Shown here: positions 25,728-35,227 of the stretch, piece by piece
How the letters are laid out: every line of letters starts with the position of its first letter
How positions within the stretch are numbered: position 1 is the stretch's first letter
From: Bacillota bacterium
GTDB taxonomy: Bacteria; Bacillota; Clostridia; Lachnospirales; Lachnospiraceae
Assembly: GCA_023439505.1 (NCBI GenBank)
Contig: JAEXNR010000007.1
Span: forward strand, 62,001 to 126,000
DNA: 64,000 nt
Direction: 5' to 3'
The notes under the pieces: generated by a model
What the model saw: only the letters and a program-made list of their open reading frames with translations
What the model was told of the DNA's origin: nothing
The model's database searches: none
Position numbers and translations under genes: made by a program

Positions 25728-26690
25728 ATGGCAAATATGTATGAGTTTCCATCAGGAGATAAGCTATCGGGAATGTTTAAAAAAGCCCGTATCATAATTC
25801 TTCTGGTTATTGTGTTAATTATAGCACTTGTACTGGGATTAGGATCCTTTTATACGATTAAGGAACAGGAACAGGCGGTTGTTACAACCTTTGGCAAGGC
25901 AAAGTCGGTAGGCAGTGCGGGTCTGCATTTTAAAATACCTGTGATTCAGAAAGTACAGAAGGTAGATACGACCATTAAAGGGTTTTCCATAGGGTATGAT
26001 TCAACGACGGATGATAAAATCGAGACGGAATCCATGATGATTACCTCTGATTTTAATTTTGTTAACGTTGATTTCTTCGTGGAATATAAAGTTTCCGATC
26101 CGGTTAAGGCACTGTATGCGGCAGAGGATCCGGTAACCATATTAAAAAACATTGCCCAAAGCAGTATTCGGGCAACGGTTGGAAGCTATGATGTGGATAG
26201 TGTCATTACCACCGGTAAATATGAAATACAGTCTGTTATCAAGCAAAGTATACTGGAAAAGCTCATGGAACATGATATCGGCCTTCTGCTTGTGAATATC
26301 ACCATACAGGATTCAGAACCTCCTACAGCGGCTGTTATGGAAGCTTTTAAATCTGTTGAAACTGCAAAGCAGGGAAAAGAAACCTCAGTAAACAATGCCA
26401 ATAAATATCGGAATGAAGAACTGCCAAAGGCAAATGCACAGGTTGACAAGATCATGCAGGAAGCAGAGTCAACGAAGACGGAACGAATCAATGAAGCCAA
26501 TGCAGAGGTGGCCAGATTTAATGAAATGTTTCAGGAATATATAAAACATCCGCTGATCACGAAACAACGTATGTTTTATGAGACAATGGAAGATGTGCTG
26601 CCTTCTCTCAAGGTTATCATTGACAGCGGTGAGGGTGATGTTCAAAAACTACTGCCCCTTGATCAGTTGCTGGAAGGAGGTACGAAATAA
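25728..26690 (+). CDS. hflK: HflK-like SPFH membrane protein
   Basis: An SPFH/band-7 protein that in Escherichia coli forms a membrane cage with HflC around the FtsH protease. The 320-residue product has one N-terminal membrane segment (IIILLVIVLIIALVLGLGSF), then IKEQEQAVVTTFGKAKSVGSAG at the start of the SPFH domain, KVDTTIKGFSIG, and a helical coiled-coil C-terminal part rich in Ala, Glu and Lys (TAKQGKETSVNNANKYRNE). AGAGAGGATAACGA precedes the ATG. Its stop overlaps hflC by one base (TAATG), so the two are coupled. Confidence 0.87.
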   Translation: MANMYEFPSGDKLSGMFKKARIIILLVIVLIIALVLGLGSFYTIKEQEQAVVTTFGKAKSVGSAGLHFKIPVIQKVQKVDTTIKGFSIGYDSTTDDKIETESMMITSDFNFVNVDFFVEYKVSDPVKALYAAEDPVTILKNIAQSSIRATVGSYDVDSVITTGKYEIQSVIKQSILEKLMEHDIGLLLVNITIQDSEPPTAAVMEAFKSVETAKQGKETSVNNANKYRNEELPKANAQVDKIMQEAESTKTERINEANAEVARFNEMFQEYIKHPLITKQRMFYETMEDVLPSLKVIIDSGEGDVQKLLPLDQLLEGGTK

Positions 26691-27577
26691 TGACAAAAAC
26701 TACCACAAAAAGAATAACCGGAGTATTTATCATATTGCTTATTATTTTTGCCCTCATAGTATTATTATCCTCCATGGTGGTTACCAATGAAAACGAATAC
26801 ACCTTAATCAAGAAATTCGGCAAGATCGAACGGATTGTAAACACCGCAGGACTTTCCTTTAAGACACCATTTATTGAAACAGCGGATCAATTACCCAAGG
26901 AAATCCAGTTTTACGACATGAAAGAGTCCGATGTAATTACTATGGATAAGAAAACCATGGTGGCCGACAGCTATGTATTATGGAGAATCAATGAGCCGTT
27001 ATTGTTTGCTCAGACGCTTAATTTGTCAGTGAACCTGGCGGAGACTAGAATTGATACCACAGTTTACAATGCCATGAAGAATGTAATCAGCAGCCGTTCC
27101 CAGACCGATGTGATCAGTGGACGTGACGGTGAATTGAGTGCCTCTATCATGGAAAACATCGGTGATTCCATGGATCAATATGGAATTGAATTGATTTCTG
27201 TTGATACAAAGCATCTGGATCTTCCCAGTGATAATAAATCGGCAGTATTCGACCGTATGATCTCCGAAAGAGCGCAGATGGCTGCTACCTATACCGCAGA
27301 AGGTGCATCAGAAGCTCAGATAATTCAGAACAAGACGGATAAAGAGATTGCCATCAGCGTATCCAATGCCAAAACTGAAGCAGCAAAAACGACTGCCGAA
27401 GGGGAGGCAGAATACATGAGAATTCTTGCGGCAGCTTATAATTCGCCAGAGCGCAGCGAATTTTATTCCTTCATTCGTTCCCTGGAAGCAGCAAAGACGT
27501 CTTTGACCGGGACGAATAAGACTTTGATTTTATCAAAGGATTCTCCGATTGCACAGATTTTTTATAACATTGAGTAA
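26690..27577 (+). CDS. hflC: HflC-like SPFH membrane protein
   Basis: Partner of the preceding HflK-like protein. The 295-residue product has an N-terminal membrane segment (GVFIILLIIFALIVLLSSMV), then TNENEYTLIKKFGKIERI, DMKESDVITMDKKTMVADSY, and a helical segment (AQMAATYTAEGASEAQIIQ) followed by EGEAEYMRILAAAYNSPERSEFY, which is characteristic of HflC. GGAAGGAGGTACG precedes the overlapping ATG. Together the pair is expected to form an oligomeric membrane ring; the link to FtsH in Firmicutes is inferred from homology. Confidence 0.88.
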   Translation: MTKTTTKRITGVFIILLIIFALIVLLSSMVVTNENEYTLIKKFGKIERIVNTAGLSFKTPFIETADQLPKEIQFYDMKESDVITMDKKTMVADSYVLWRINEPLLFAQTLNLSVNLAETRIDTTVYNAMKNVISSRSQTDVISGRDGELSASIMENIGDSMDQYGIELISVDTKHLDLPSDNKSAVFDRMISERAQMAATYTAEGASEAQIIQNKTDKEIAISVSNAKTEAAKTTAEGEAEYMRILAAAYNSPERSEFYSFIRSLEAAKTSLTGTNKTLILSKDSPIAQIFYNIE

Positions 27578-27658
27578 ATGTAATTCATTATTGTTCATAA
27601 AAACTCCGACAAGACCATATAAATATTTCGATGGAAAGATTTTCAAGGAGTTATAATA

Positions 27659-28624
27659 ATGATACTTCATATGCAGGATGAGCTTTATTCCTACGAGACT
27701 TTAATCTCTGATGCCAAAGCTTTATCAGAGTATTATCATCATATATTAAGCTGTGTCACGATTGGTCATTCCCATGACAATCGTGACATCGTTTTGCTTA
27801 AGCTTGGACAGGGACGCAAAACTATGATATGTTGTAGTGGTGTGCATGGAAGGGAATCCGTAAACCCCATTATTTTAATGCGCATGATTGAATACTATGC
27901 CTTGTTATATACCGGCTATAAATCACAAAAGGAAAAGCTGAATCAGCAGCTGGATATTCAAAAATATCATTTGACCAACGAGTATGAGCAAATGATATTT
28001 GGTGCGTGCATTTATGAATTACTGCAAACCTTTACCATTCTTGTTATTCCTTTGCTTAATCCTGACGGATATATGATATCCTTATCCGGATTTGATATTT
28101 TGAATAACAAAACACTGAAGGATCAATGCAGGAATATGAAGGTTCCATATCAGGAATGGAAATTTAACGGCAGGGGTGTGGATATTAACCGCAACTTTCC
28201 CTGTAAACTGTGGCGTCCTAAGAATGCTTCGGACTATGCGGCAAGTGAAAATGAAACAAAAGCTTTGATATCGGTATTTCATTCCTGCCATTCCAAGGGG
28301 TTTCTGGATATTCACTCCCGTGGCAGGATGATCTATTATCATCGTAGTCAAATGACGGATAAATACAATGAGCGGCAGCGACAGATTGCCGACAGACTAA
28401 AAGAGATTACCGGTTATACGATTGTTCCTCCTGAAAATGAAATAGATGCCGGTGACACGGGAGGGAATACGGTACATTATTATTCGGAACGTTTTAACAA
28501 ACCGGCACTTACCATCGAGACCGTTGACGAAGATGCTTCCTTTCCATTGGACCCAAGATACCGTGAAGATACTTTTGAAGAACTGAAACACGTGATATTT
28601 GAATTTGGAAGCTTAATTATATAA
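27659..28624 (+). CDS. M14-family zinc carboxypeptidase
   Basis: A metallopeptidase of the M14 family, 321 residues, without an obvious signal peptide, so probably cytoplasmic or released late. Zinc ligands are seen in GVHGRESVNP (His and Glu of HxxE) and in FLDIHSRGRMIYYH (third ligand His). The general-base Glu is in ALTIETVDED. GRGVDINRNFP contains the substrate-binding Asn-Arg pair. Members with this pattern include gamma-D-glutamyl-diaminopimelate peptidases acting on cell wall peptides, which is possible but not proven here. ATG 27659 follows AAGGAGTTATAAT. Confidence 0.87.
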   Translation: MILHMQDELYSYETLISDAKALSEYYHHILSCVTIGHSHDNRDIVLLKLGQGRKTMICCSGVHGRESVNPIILMRMIEYYALLYTGYKSQKEKLNQQLDIQKYHLTNEYEQMIFGACIYELLQTFTILVIPLLNPDGYMISLSGFDILNNKTLKDQCRNMKVPYQEWKFNGRGVDINRNFPCKLWRPKNASDYAASENETKALISVFHSCHSKGFLDIHSRGRMIYYHRSQMTDKYNERQRQIADRLKEITGYTIVPPENEIDAGDTGGNTVHYYSERFNKPALTIETVDEDASFPLDPRYREDTFEELKHVIFEFGSLII

Positions 28625-28645
28625 CAGATTAGAATAGGAGTAAGC

Positions 28646-30082
28646 ATGGAAAACCAAAATACGAATGTGAATGAACTGGAAGCAGCAAAGCAGTTGGAGA
28701 TAATGAATGAGCTTAAGGTGCGATATGCAATGGAGCAGGAACGTACCGGCCATCAAAAGACTTATCATATTGAAACCTTCGGATGCCAGATGAACAGCAG
28801 GGACTCAGAGAAAATATCAGGAATTTTAAAGCAAATCGGTTATGTGGAAACAGATACCGAGGATGCGGATTTTGTATTATATAATACCTGTACCGTCAGA
28901 GAGAATGCCAATAACAGGGTGTACGGAAGATTGGGGTATCTTGGTAAATTAAAGAAAAGCCATCCGGGAATGATCATTGCACTCTGTGGATGCATGATGC
29001 AGGAAGATAAGGCAGTAGAGAAAATAAAAACAAGCTATCGATTTGTGGATATTATATTCGGTACGCACAATATATTTAAGCTGGCACAACTTTTACAGAC
29101 AAGACTGGATTCCGATCGTATGGTACTGGATCTATGGAAAAATACGGATATGATTGTTGAGAATCTGCCCAATGACAGAAAATACAGCTTTAAAGCCGGA
29201 GTAAATATTATGTTTGGCTGCAATAATTATTGCAGCTATTGCATTGTCCCTTATGTAAGAGGCAGGGAGAGAAGCAGAAATCCGGAAGATATTATAAAAG
29301 AAATCGGTGATCTTGCAAAAGATGGCGTTGTTGAAATTATGCTGTTGGGCCAAAACGTCAATTCCTATGGAAAGAATCTGGAGAAACCCATGACCTTTGC
29401 GGGTTTATTAAAAGAGATTGAAAAGATAGAAGGGATAGAACGGATTCGATTTATGACTTCTCATCCCAAGGATTTGTCGCAAGAATTAATTGATGTAATG
29501 AGCGAAAGTACAAAAATATGCAAACATTTGCATTTACCCATGCAATCCGGAAGCTCCCGACTGTTAAAGGTGATGAATCGGCATTATACCAAAGAAGTGT
29601 ATCTTGATCTGGTGGAACGAATTCGACGTGCTGTTCCGGATATTTCTCTCACAACGGATATCATCGTCGGTTTTCCCGGGGAGACACAGGATGATTTTCT
29701 GGAAACGATCGATGTAGTCAAGAAGGTGGGTTTTGACAGTGCGTTTACTTTTCTGTACTCCAAACGGACCGGAACGCCTGCGGCTGCCATGGAGAACCAG
29801 GTAGAAGAAGCAGTAGCAAAAGAAAGATTTGACTGTTTATTAAAAGAGATCCAAACAAGTTCTGCCAATGCTGCCGTCAAGGAAGAGCATACCGTACAAA
29901 AGGTACTGGTGGAAGAGTTGAATACACAGACACCGGGATTGCTTACGGGAAGACTTAGTAATAATCTGCTGGTTCACTTTCCCGGCAATGAGAATTTGAT
30001 TGGTAAAATTGTAGCGGTAGATCTAAAGGAGAGCAAAGGATTTTATTATCTTGGACAGCTGCACAAAGGGGCAGATAACTAG
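28646..30082 (+). CDS. miaB: tRNA methylthiotransferase MiaB
   Basis: Radical-SAM enzyme that adds a methylthio group to isopentenyl-adenosine 37 of tRNAs reading UNN codons. The 478-residue product has an extra 35-residue N-terminal stretch, then the UPF0004 domain (IETFGCQMNSRDSEKI, YNTCTVRENANNRV, ALCGCMMQED) whose three Cys bind one cluster, the radical SAM motif GCNNYCSYCIVPYVRGRE, and a C-terminal TRAM domain. A paralog, rimO, is at 60289; MiaB is told apart by its Cys context and length. AATAGGAGTAAGC precedes ATG 28646. Confidence 0.95.
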   Translation: MENQNTNVNELEAAKQLEIMNELKVRYAMEQERTGHQKTYHIETFGCQMNSRDSEKISGILKQIGYVETDTEDADFVLYNTCTVRENANNRVYGRLGYLGKLKKSHPGMIIALCGCMMQEDKAVEKIKTSYRFVDIIFGTHNIFKLAQLLQTRLDSDRMVLDLWKNTDMIVENLPNDRKYSFKAGVNIMFGCNNYCSYCIVPYVRGRERSRNPEDIIKEIGDLAKDGVVEIMLLGQNVNSYGKNLEKPMTFAGLLKEIEKIEGIERIRFMTSHPKDLSQELIDVMSESTKICKHLHLPMQSGSSRLLKVMNRHYTKEVYLDLVERIRRAVPDISLTTDIIVGFPGETQDDFLETIDVVKKVGFDSAFTFLYSKRTGTPAAAMENQVEEAVAKERFDCLLKEIQTSSANAAVKEEHTVQKVLVEELNTQTPGLLTGRLSNNLLVHFPGNENLIGKIVAVDLKESKGFYYLGQLHKGADN

Positions 30083-30197
30083 GTGAAATAACCTGATGTT
30101 ATCAGTATATTTAGCGCTATATTTAGAAATGAATGCAGTAATATCCAGTAATGGACACTATATTTTGTCATATTAGATAAATTATTTGTTCGTATAC

Positions 30198-30226
30198 TTG
30201 ACATATTAGTAAAAACAGTATAAAAT
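30198..30226 (+). promoter_or_regulatory. Probable promoter of rny
   Basis: TTGACA (30198-30203) and TAAAAT (30221-30226) with a 17-bp spacer in the AT-rich 255-bp gap after miaB. The rest of this gap shows no gene. A TATAAA two bases upstream gives a 15-bp alternative. Confidence 0.5.
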
Positions 30227-30324
30227 TTATATGTTGTATTATTCTATACAGTTACTATTTGAAATTTATTTTTTTACCTAAAATTTATAAATAATTTACT
30301 GTATTGTACAATGAAAACTAAATA

Positions 30325-30337
30325 AGGAGGTGCTCCT
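30325..30337 (+). promoter_or_regulatory. Self-pairing ribosome-binding site of rny
   Basis: The Shine-Dalgarno of rny is AGGAG (30325-30329) followed by GTG and then its exact complement CTCCT (30333-30337), directly before the GTG start. The site can fold into a 5-bp hairpin that would hide it. Confidence 0.5.
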
Positions 30338-31906
30338 GTGCCAAAAGAGGCTTTACAAATTGTTGGTATTATCATTGCATTTGTTATTACCTTGGTAATT
30401 GTAGCTATTCTTGTATGGAAATTTGCTATTGCTTATCGCATCAAAGTATATGAAGCGAAAGTAGGCAGTGCAGATGAAAAGGCAAGAGAGATCATAGATG
30501 AAGCTTTAAAAACAGCTGAAACTAAGAAGCGAGAGGCCTTACTCGAAGCAAAAGAAGAATCTTTGAAATCAAAGAATGAATTCGAGCGAGAAACTAAGGA
30601 ACGAAGAGCAGAGTTACAACGTTATGAAAAGCGTGTTCTAACTAAAGAAGAAACTTTAGATAGAAAAACCGAAGCACTGGAAAAGAAGGACGCCAGACTT
30701 TCTGCAAAGGAATCCGAGCTTGATAAAGTCAAGCAGGAAGTGGAAGAGTTCCACGAAAGACAATTGCAGGAACTGGAAAAAATTTCCGGATTAACCTCCG
30801 AACAAGCTGAGGAATATCTGTTAAAGACTGTTGAAGAAGAAGTAAAACATGAAACCGCAATGCTCATTAAAGACCTGGAAAGTAAAGCGAAAGAAGAAGC
30901 GGATAAGAAAGCAAAGGATTATGTGGTTACAGCCATTCAAAGGTGTGCCGCAGATCATGTTGCTGAGACAACAATTTCAGTTGTTCAGCTTCCTAATGAC
31001 GAAATGAAGGGAAGAATCATCGGTAGAGAGGGTCGTAATATTCGGACACTTGAAACCATGACCGGCGTCGATTTAATTATTGATGATACTCCGGAAGCAG
31101 TTATTTTATCAGCATTTGATCCAATCAGAAGGGAAGTGGCAAGAATTGCCCTTGAGAAACTGATTGTAGACGGCAGAATTCATCCTGCCCGGATTGAAGA
31201 GATGGTAGAAAAAGCGCAAAAAGAAGTAGAAGTTATGATTAGGGAAGCAGGAGAAGCTGCTTCATTAGAGGTAGGAGTTCATGGAATTCACCCTGAACTG
31301 ATTAAGCTTCTCGGCAAGATGAGATTTAGGACAAGTTATGGACAGAATGCTTTAAAGCATTCCATCGAAGTGGCTATTTTATCTGGACTTCTGGCAGGAG
31401 AAATCGGAGTGGATGTTAGACTTGCGAAACGTGCCGGATTATTACATGACATCGGTAAATCGGTGGATCATGAGATGGAGGGAACCCATGTACAGATTGG
31501 TGTGGACTTATGTAGAAAATATAAGGAATCACCGATTGTGATCAATTCAGTTGAGGCTCATCATGGGGATACAGAATTCCAATCACTGATTGCATGTATC
31601 GTACAGGCGGCTGATACAATTTCAGCAGCAAGACCCGGTGCAAGACGCGAAACTTTAGAAACATATACCAACAGACTAAAACAACTTGAAGATATTACCA
31701 ATGGCTTTAAGGGGGTAGACAAGTCATTTGCCATTCAAGCTGGCAGGGAAGTCAGAGTTATGGTTATACCCGAACAGATCAGCGATTCCGATATGGTATT
31801 GCTTGCACGTGACTTATCAAAGAAAATTGAAGACGAATTAGAATATCCTGGACAAATTAAAGTTAATGTTATTAGAGAATCAAGAGTAATTGATTATGCA
31901 AAATAA
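30338..31906 (+). CDS. rny: Ribonuclease Y
   Basis: Membrane-anchored endoribonuclease that starts mRNA turnover in Firmicutes. The 522-residue product has an N-terminal membrane helix (IVGIIIAFVITLVIVAILVW), a long charged coiled coil (about residues 40-190), a KH domain with GRIIGREGRNIRTLE, and an HD domain with LKHSIEVAILSG, LLHDIGKSVDHE, EAHHGD and ADTISAARPGARRE. All HD residues are intact. Translation starts at GTG 30338. It has its own probable promoter and a strong terminator, so it looks monocistronic. Confidence 0.96.
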   Translation: MPKEALQIVGIIIAFVITLVIVAILVWKFAIAYRIKVYEAKVGSADEKAREIIDEALKTAETKKREALLEAKEESLKSKNEFERETKERRAELQRYEKRVLTKEETLDRKTEALEKKDARLSAKESELDKVKQEVEEFHERQLQELEKISGLTSEQAEEYLLKTVEEEVKHETAMLIKDLESKAKEEADKKAKDYVVTAIQRCAADHVAETTISVVQLPNDEMKGRIIGREGRNIRTLETMTGVDLIIDDTPEAVILSAFDPIRREVARIALEKLIVDGRIHPARIEEMVEKAQKEVEVMIREAGEAASLEVGVHGIHPELIKLLGKMRFRTSYGQNALKHSIEVAILSGLLAGEIGVDVRLAKRAGLLHDIGKSVDHEMEGTHVQIGVDLCRKYKESPIVINSVEAHHGDTEFQSLIACIVQAADTISAARPGARRETLETYTNRLKQLEDITNGFKGVDKSFAIQAGREVRVMVIPEQISDSDMVLLARDLSKKIEDELEYPGQIKVNVIRESRVIDYAK

Positions 31907-31909
31907 AAA

Positions 31910-31957
31910 AGAGTGTATGACAAGTGGAAACATTTGTTATACACTCTCTTTTTTTAT
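31910..31957 (+). terminator. Rho-independent terminator after rny
   Basis: A 17-bp stem with two G-T pairs (AGAGTGTATGACAAGTG with CATTTGTTATACACTCT) closed by a GAAA tetraloop and followed by C and seven T. It starts 4 bases after the rny stop. Confidence 0.95.
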
Positions 31958-32239
31958 ATCAGTGAAAAGCAGGTAAGCCCGAACTGGACTCAATAATTCC
32001 GATACATGATATTACTTTTTCTGTCATCGTATCACCATTGTTCAGGTACTTACGATAACTGATCATAGTAAAAATGTTTTTTTTATGTGCCATTATTCAC
32101 GAAAGTATTTCTGTGGCGGACAAATGACAGTCCCACAAAAAAATATTTGCTTTTTTTATTGCATTTATAAAATATTTATATTACAATGTTAAAGAAATTT
32201 CAGGCAAGCATAAAATGTAGATTAAGGACGGTGCAAATA
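31958..32239. other. Intergenic region before the aminotransferase gene
   Basis: No gene recognised. An imperfect hairpin (TGTGGCGGAC near 32112-32121 with GTCCCACA at 32130-32137) is followed by seven A, which would read as a T-run on the - strand. A and T runs dominate the rest. I could not place a convincing promoter for the downstream gene. Confidence 0.4.
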
Positions 32240-33439
32240 ATGTCATTAACATTATCAAAAAAAGCTCAGGGGGTAAAACCTTCTTCAACTTTGGCAATTA
32301 CTGCCAAGGCAAAGGAATTAAAAGAGAAGGGAATCGATGTTGTCGGTTTTGGTGCAGGAGAACCTGATTTTAATACTCCTGATAATATTTGTGAAGCTGC
32401 AATTAAAGCAATTCATGATGGATTCACCAAATACACGCCTGCGGAAGGTACTCTGGAACTTAGAAAAGCAATTTGTAAGAAATTTCAGGAATTTAACAAT
32501 ATTGCCTATGAGCCTGGTCAGATCGTTGTCAGCAATGGAGGAAAACACTCCTTAACAAATATCTTTCAGGCGATTTGTAATCCTGGAGATGAAGTAATCA
32601 TACCCGCTCCTTATTGGTTAAGTTATCCTGAAATCATTAAGCTCGCAGATGGTATCCCGGTATTTATTAAAGCGGCAAAAGAGCAGAATTATAAGGTAAC
32701 CGCTGCCCAGATTGAAGCAGCCTGTACGGATAAGACAAAAGCAATTGTGTTAAATTCCCCAAGCAATCCCTCCGGTATGATTTACACAAGAGAGGAATTG
32801 GAGGCCATCGCAGAAGTTGCGGTAAGACGTGACTTTTATGTGGTTGCGGATGAGATGTATGAACATTTGATCTACGGAAGTGAAAAGGCAGTCAGTATTG
32901 CTTCCCTGAATGAAGAAATTTACAAACGTACCATCACCTGCAGTGGTGTGGCGAAAAGTTATTCCATGACAGGATGGAGAATTGGTTATACCGGTTCTTC
33001 AAAGGAGATTGCAAAATTGATGGGTAGTGTACAAAGTCATCAAACCTCCAACCCGAACTCAATTGCTCAGAAGGCTGCTTATGAAGCACTTGTTGGACCG
33101 CAGGATTCTGTATCCATTATGCATGCAGAATTTCAAAAGAGAAGAGATTACATGTTCGATAGAGTTACCGGCATGAACTTAATCTCTTGCTTAAAGCCTC
33201 AGGGTGCATTTTATATGTTTGTTGATATCAGCAAAACACTGGACATGGCGTATAAGGGGGCTAAGGTAGGGGATGTAAGCAATCTGGCAAAAATTCTGAT
33301 TGAGGATTATAACGTTGCAGTAATAGCATGTGATGATTTCGGATTTTCCGACCATATTCGCTTATCCTATGCCATCTCGATTGAACAGATTCAAAAGGGT
33401 CTTGATCGTATCGAAGCCTTTCTTAACGGTCTTGCATAA
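32240..33439 (+). CDS. Aspartate-type aminotransferase (class I, PLP)
   Basis: A PLP-dependent aminotransferase of the Ib group, 399 residues, most likely aspartate-oxaloacetate transamination. It starts LSKKAQGVKPSSTLAITAKA and has GVVG-like VGFGAGEPDFNTPD, KYTPAEGTLELRKAI, VLNSPSNPSGMIYTREEL, VADEMYEHLIYG, and the PLP-Lys motif SGVAKSYSMTGWRIGY. An 18-codon in-frame extension exists upstream, but ATG 32240 matches the family start and has AAGGA 11 bases before it. Related Ib enzymes act on other amino acids or on prephenate, so the substrate is tentative. Confidence 0.88.
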   Translation: MSLTLSKKAQGVKPSSTLAITAKAKELKEKGIDVVGFGAGEPDFNTPDNICEAAIKAIHDGFTKYTPAEGTLELRKAICKKFQEFNNIAYEPGQIVVSNGGKHSLTNIFQAICNPGDEVIIPAPYWLSYPEIIKLADGIPVFIKAAKEQNYKVTAAQIEAACTDKTKAIVLNSPSNPSGMIYTREELEAIAEVAVRRDFYVVADEMYEHLIYGSEKAVSIASLNEEIYKRTITCSGVAKSYSMTGWRIGYTGSSKEIAKLMGSVQSHQTSNPNSIAQKAAYEALVGPQDSVSIMHAEFQKRRDYMFDRVTGMNLISCLKPQGAFYMFVDISKTLDMAYKGAKVGDVSNLAKILIEDYNVAVIACDDFGFSDHIRLSYAISIEQIQKGLDRIEAFLNGLA

Positions 33440-33764
33440 TATAACATAGTACATGATTCGTTACTGGTCACCATTTATCACATTCATTGTGTCTTATTAT
33501 GATGTGGGAAGTGAAAAGTAACACTCATTCAGGTAGTGTTTTTCGGATTTTCGCAAAAACACTACCTATTTTTTTTATTTTATGATAGAATATCAATAAT
33601 ATTTTTCTGATCTTAACCGATGAACAATCCATCCCCGAACGGAATGCTTCTATTAAATCCGGGACAAGAATACAAAAGACAAGGAACGAGATAACTCATT
33701 GGTAATAGCTAACGTTAAATGTTATTGACAGAAGTGAACTTATTTTAAGAAAGAAGGATGAAAT
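33440..33764. other. Intergenic region between aminotransferase gene and proC
   Basis: Contains the terminator at 33531-33581. The remaining 180 bases up to proC show no gene and no confident promoter; TTGACA at 33724-33729 lacks a good -10 box. Confidence 0.5.
33531..33581 (+). terminator. Rho-independent terminator before proC
   Basis: A perfect 13-bp stem (AGGTAGTGTTTTT with AAAAACACTACCT, 11-base loop) followed by A and eight T. It lies about 90 bases after the aminotransferase stop. Confidence 0.93.
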
Positions 33765-34571
33765 ATGGCGTTATTTGGTATGATTGGTGTGGGAAATATG
33801 GGATACCCTTTGTTAAAAGCTGCAATTCAGACGTTTGGTAAAGAGGAAGTGATCTACACGGACGCCTCTTTGAAGCGTTGTCAGTTCATTATGGAAGAGA
33901 CCGGTGTTTCGTATGCTGAAGATAATTGTTCTGTAGCAGAGCAATGTAAATATCTGGTACTTGCGATCAAGCCGCAATATTTTGGCGGAGTCATGGCTGG
34001 AATTAAGAACTACGTTACAACGGATCATGTGGTAATTTCTATCGCAGCAGGCATCACCATTGATGCAATCAAAACAGGAATTGGGGAAGCAGCCAGGATT
34101 GTAAGAGCGATGCCCAATACTCCAGCCATGGTTTCCCAGGGTATGACAGGGATATGTTATTCCGATGCCGCTTTCACTCCTGATGAAAAAACTGAAGTAG
34201 AGCGCTTTTTTGGAGCTTGCGGTAAATTTGAAGTATTTGACGAGAATATGATCAATGCTGTAATCTGCGCTAGCGGAAGCTCTCCGGCCTATGTCTATAT
34301 GTTTATTGAAGCTTTGGCGGACAGTGTTGTAAGCTACGGTATTCCAAGAGATAAAGCGTATACCCTGGCAGCCCAGACAGTACTTGGTTCTGCAGCAATG
34401 GTTCTTGAAACAGGGGATCACCCGGGTAAATTAAAGGATAACGTTTGTTCTCCCGGTGGCACCACCATTGCGGCTGTGAAAGCCTTGGAGGAGTATGGAT
34501 TTAGAAATGCCATTATGAAAGCATCTGATGCATGTTATGAAAAAGCGGTGGCATTAAGCAATAAGAAATAA
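33765..34571 (+). CDS. proC: Pyrroline-5-carboxylate reductase
   Basis: NAD(P)H-dependent last step of proline synthesis. The 268-residue product begins with the Rossmann motif FGMIGVGNMGYPLLKAA, then VLAIKPQYF, ISIAAGITID, RAMPNTPAMVSQGM, CASGSSPAYVYMFIEALAD, and SPGGTTIAAVKALEEYGFR, the proline-site signature. AGAAAGAAGGATGAAAT precedes the ATG. It lies 9 kb away from proB and proA and just upstream of a nudix gene (36 bp gap), with which it is probably transcribed. Confidence 0.95.
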   Translation: MALFGMIGVGNMGYPLLKAAIQTFGKEEVIYTDASLKRCQFIMEETGVSYAEDNCSVAEQCKYLVLAIKPQYFGGVMAGIKNYVTTDHVVISIAAGITIDAIKTGIGEAARIVRAMPNTPAMVSQGMTGICYSDAAFTPDEKTEVERFFGACGKFEVFDENMINAVICASGSSPAYVYMFIEALADSVVSYGIPRDKAYTLAAQTVLGSAAMVLETGDHPGKLKDNVCSPGGTTIAAVKALEEYGFRNAIMKASDACYEKAVALSNKK

Positions 34572-34607
34572 TAGCTTGAATGAAATTATAGAAATACGAG
34601 GTGTATC

Positions 34608-35141
34608 ATGGACCAATATAAGCGCATTAAGCGGGATTTAGTACAAAAAGGTCATATCATTGATTTTTATAATGACACCATTGAAATTAACGGCAGCAAG
34701 CAGGCCATCTTTGATTTTGTTGGTCATAAAGGCGCTTCGGCCATGGTTCCGGTTGATCCGGATGGTAAGATCCTTATGGTCCGTCAATACCGGAACGCCA
34801 TTGATCGAGCTACCATAGAAATTCCTGCAGGAGGATTAAATCAGGGGGAAGATAACCGCTCCTGTGCTATCAGAGAGTGTGAGGAAGAGACTGGTTATCG
34901 TGCAGGTGAGGTGCATCATCTGATTGATCTCTATACAACGGTTGCTTTCAGTAATGAAAAGATCTGCATCTACTATACAAAGGATTTAACGCCAACCAGA
35001 CAGCATCTGGATGAAGATGAATTTGTCACGGTGGAACGTTATTCTGTGGAAGAATTAACAAAGATGATTTTAGACGGTACCATTGAGGATGCTAAGACCA
35101 TCGCGGCAATTCTGGCCTATAAAGCAAAGTTGGGGTTGTAG
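34608..35141 (+). CDS. nudF: Nudix hydrolase, ADP-ribose pyrophosphatase type
   Basis: Predicted to cleave ADP-ribose to AMP and ribose-5-phosphate. The 177-residue product has an N-terminal beta region (DFYNDTIEINGSKQAIFDFV), MVRQYRNAIDRATIEIPAGG, and a complete nudix box GGLNQGED with RECEEETGY matching Gx5Ex7REUxEExGU. The order nudix-spoIIM-xerD resembles the nudF region of Bacillus, which supports the assignment. GAGGTGTATC precedes the ATG. The exact substrate is inferred from family. Confidence 0.88.
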   Translation: MDQYKRIKRDLVQKGHIIDFYNDTIEINGSKQAIFDFVGHKGASAMVPVDPDGKILMVRQYRNAIDRATIEIPAGGLNQGEDNRSCAIRECEEETGYRAGEVHHLIDLYTTVAFSNEKICIYYTKDLTPTRQHLDEDEFVTVERYSVEELTKMILDGTIEDAKTIAAILAYKAKLGL

Positions 35142-35227
35142 ATATGATTGGCTTGTTCTATTTTTATTTTATTATCATATGATGCAATATAATATGATAA
35201 ATGAAAGACATTAAGAATGGAGCAGCT

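Noticed and set aside
33813..34421. 202-residue ORF antisense to proC
   Set aside because: Lies fully inside a clear proC gene on the other strand, no ribosome site and composition of a shadow frame.
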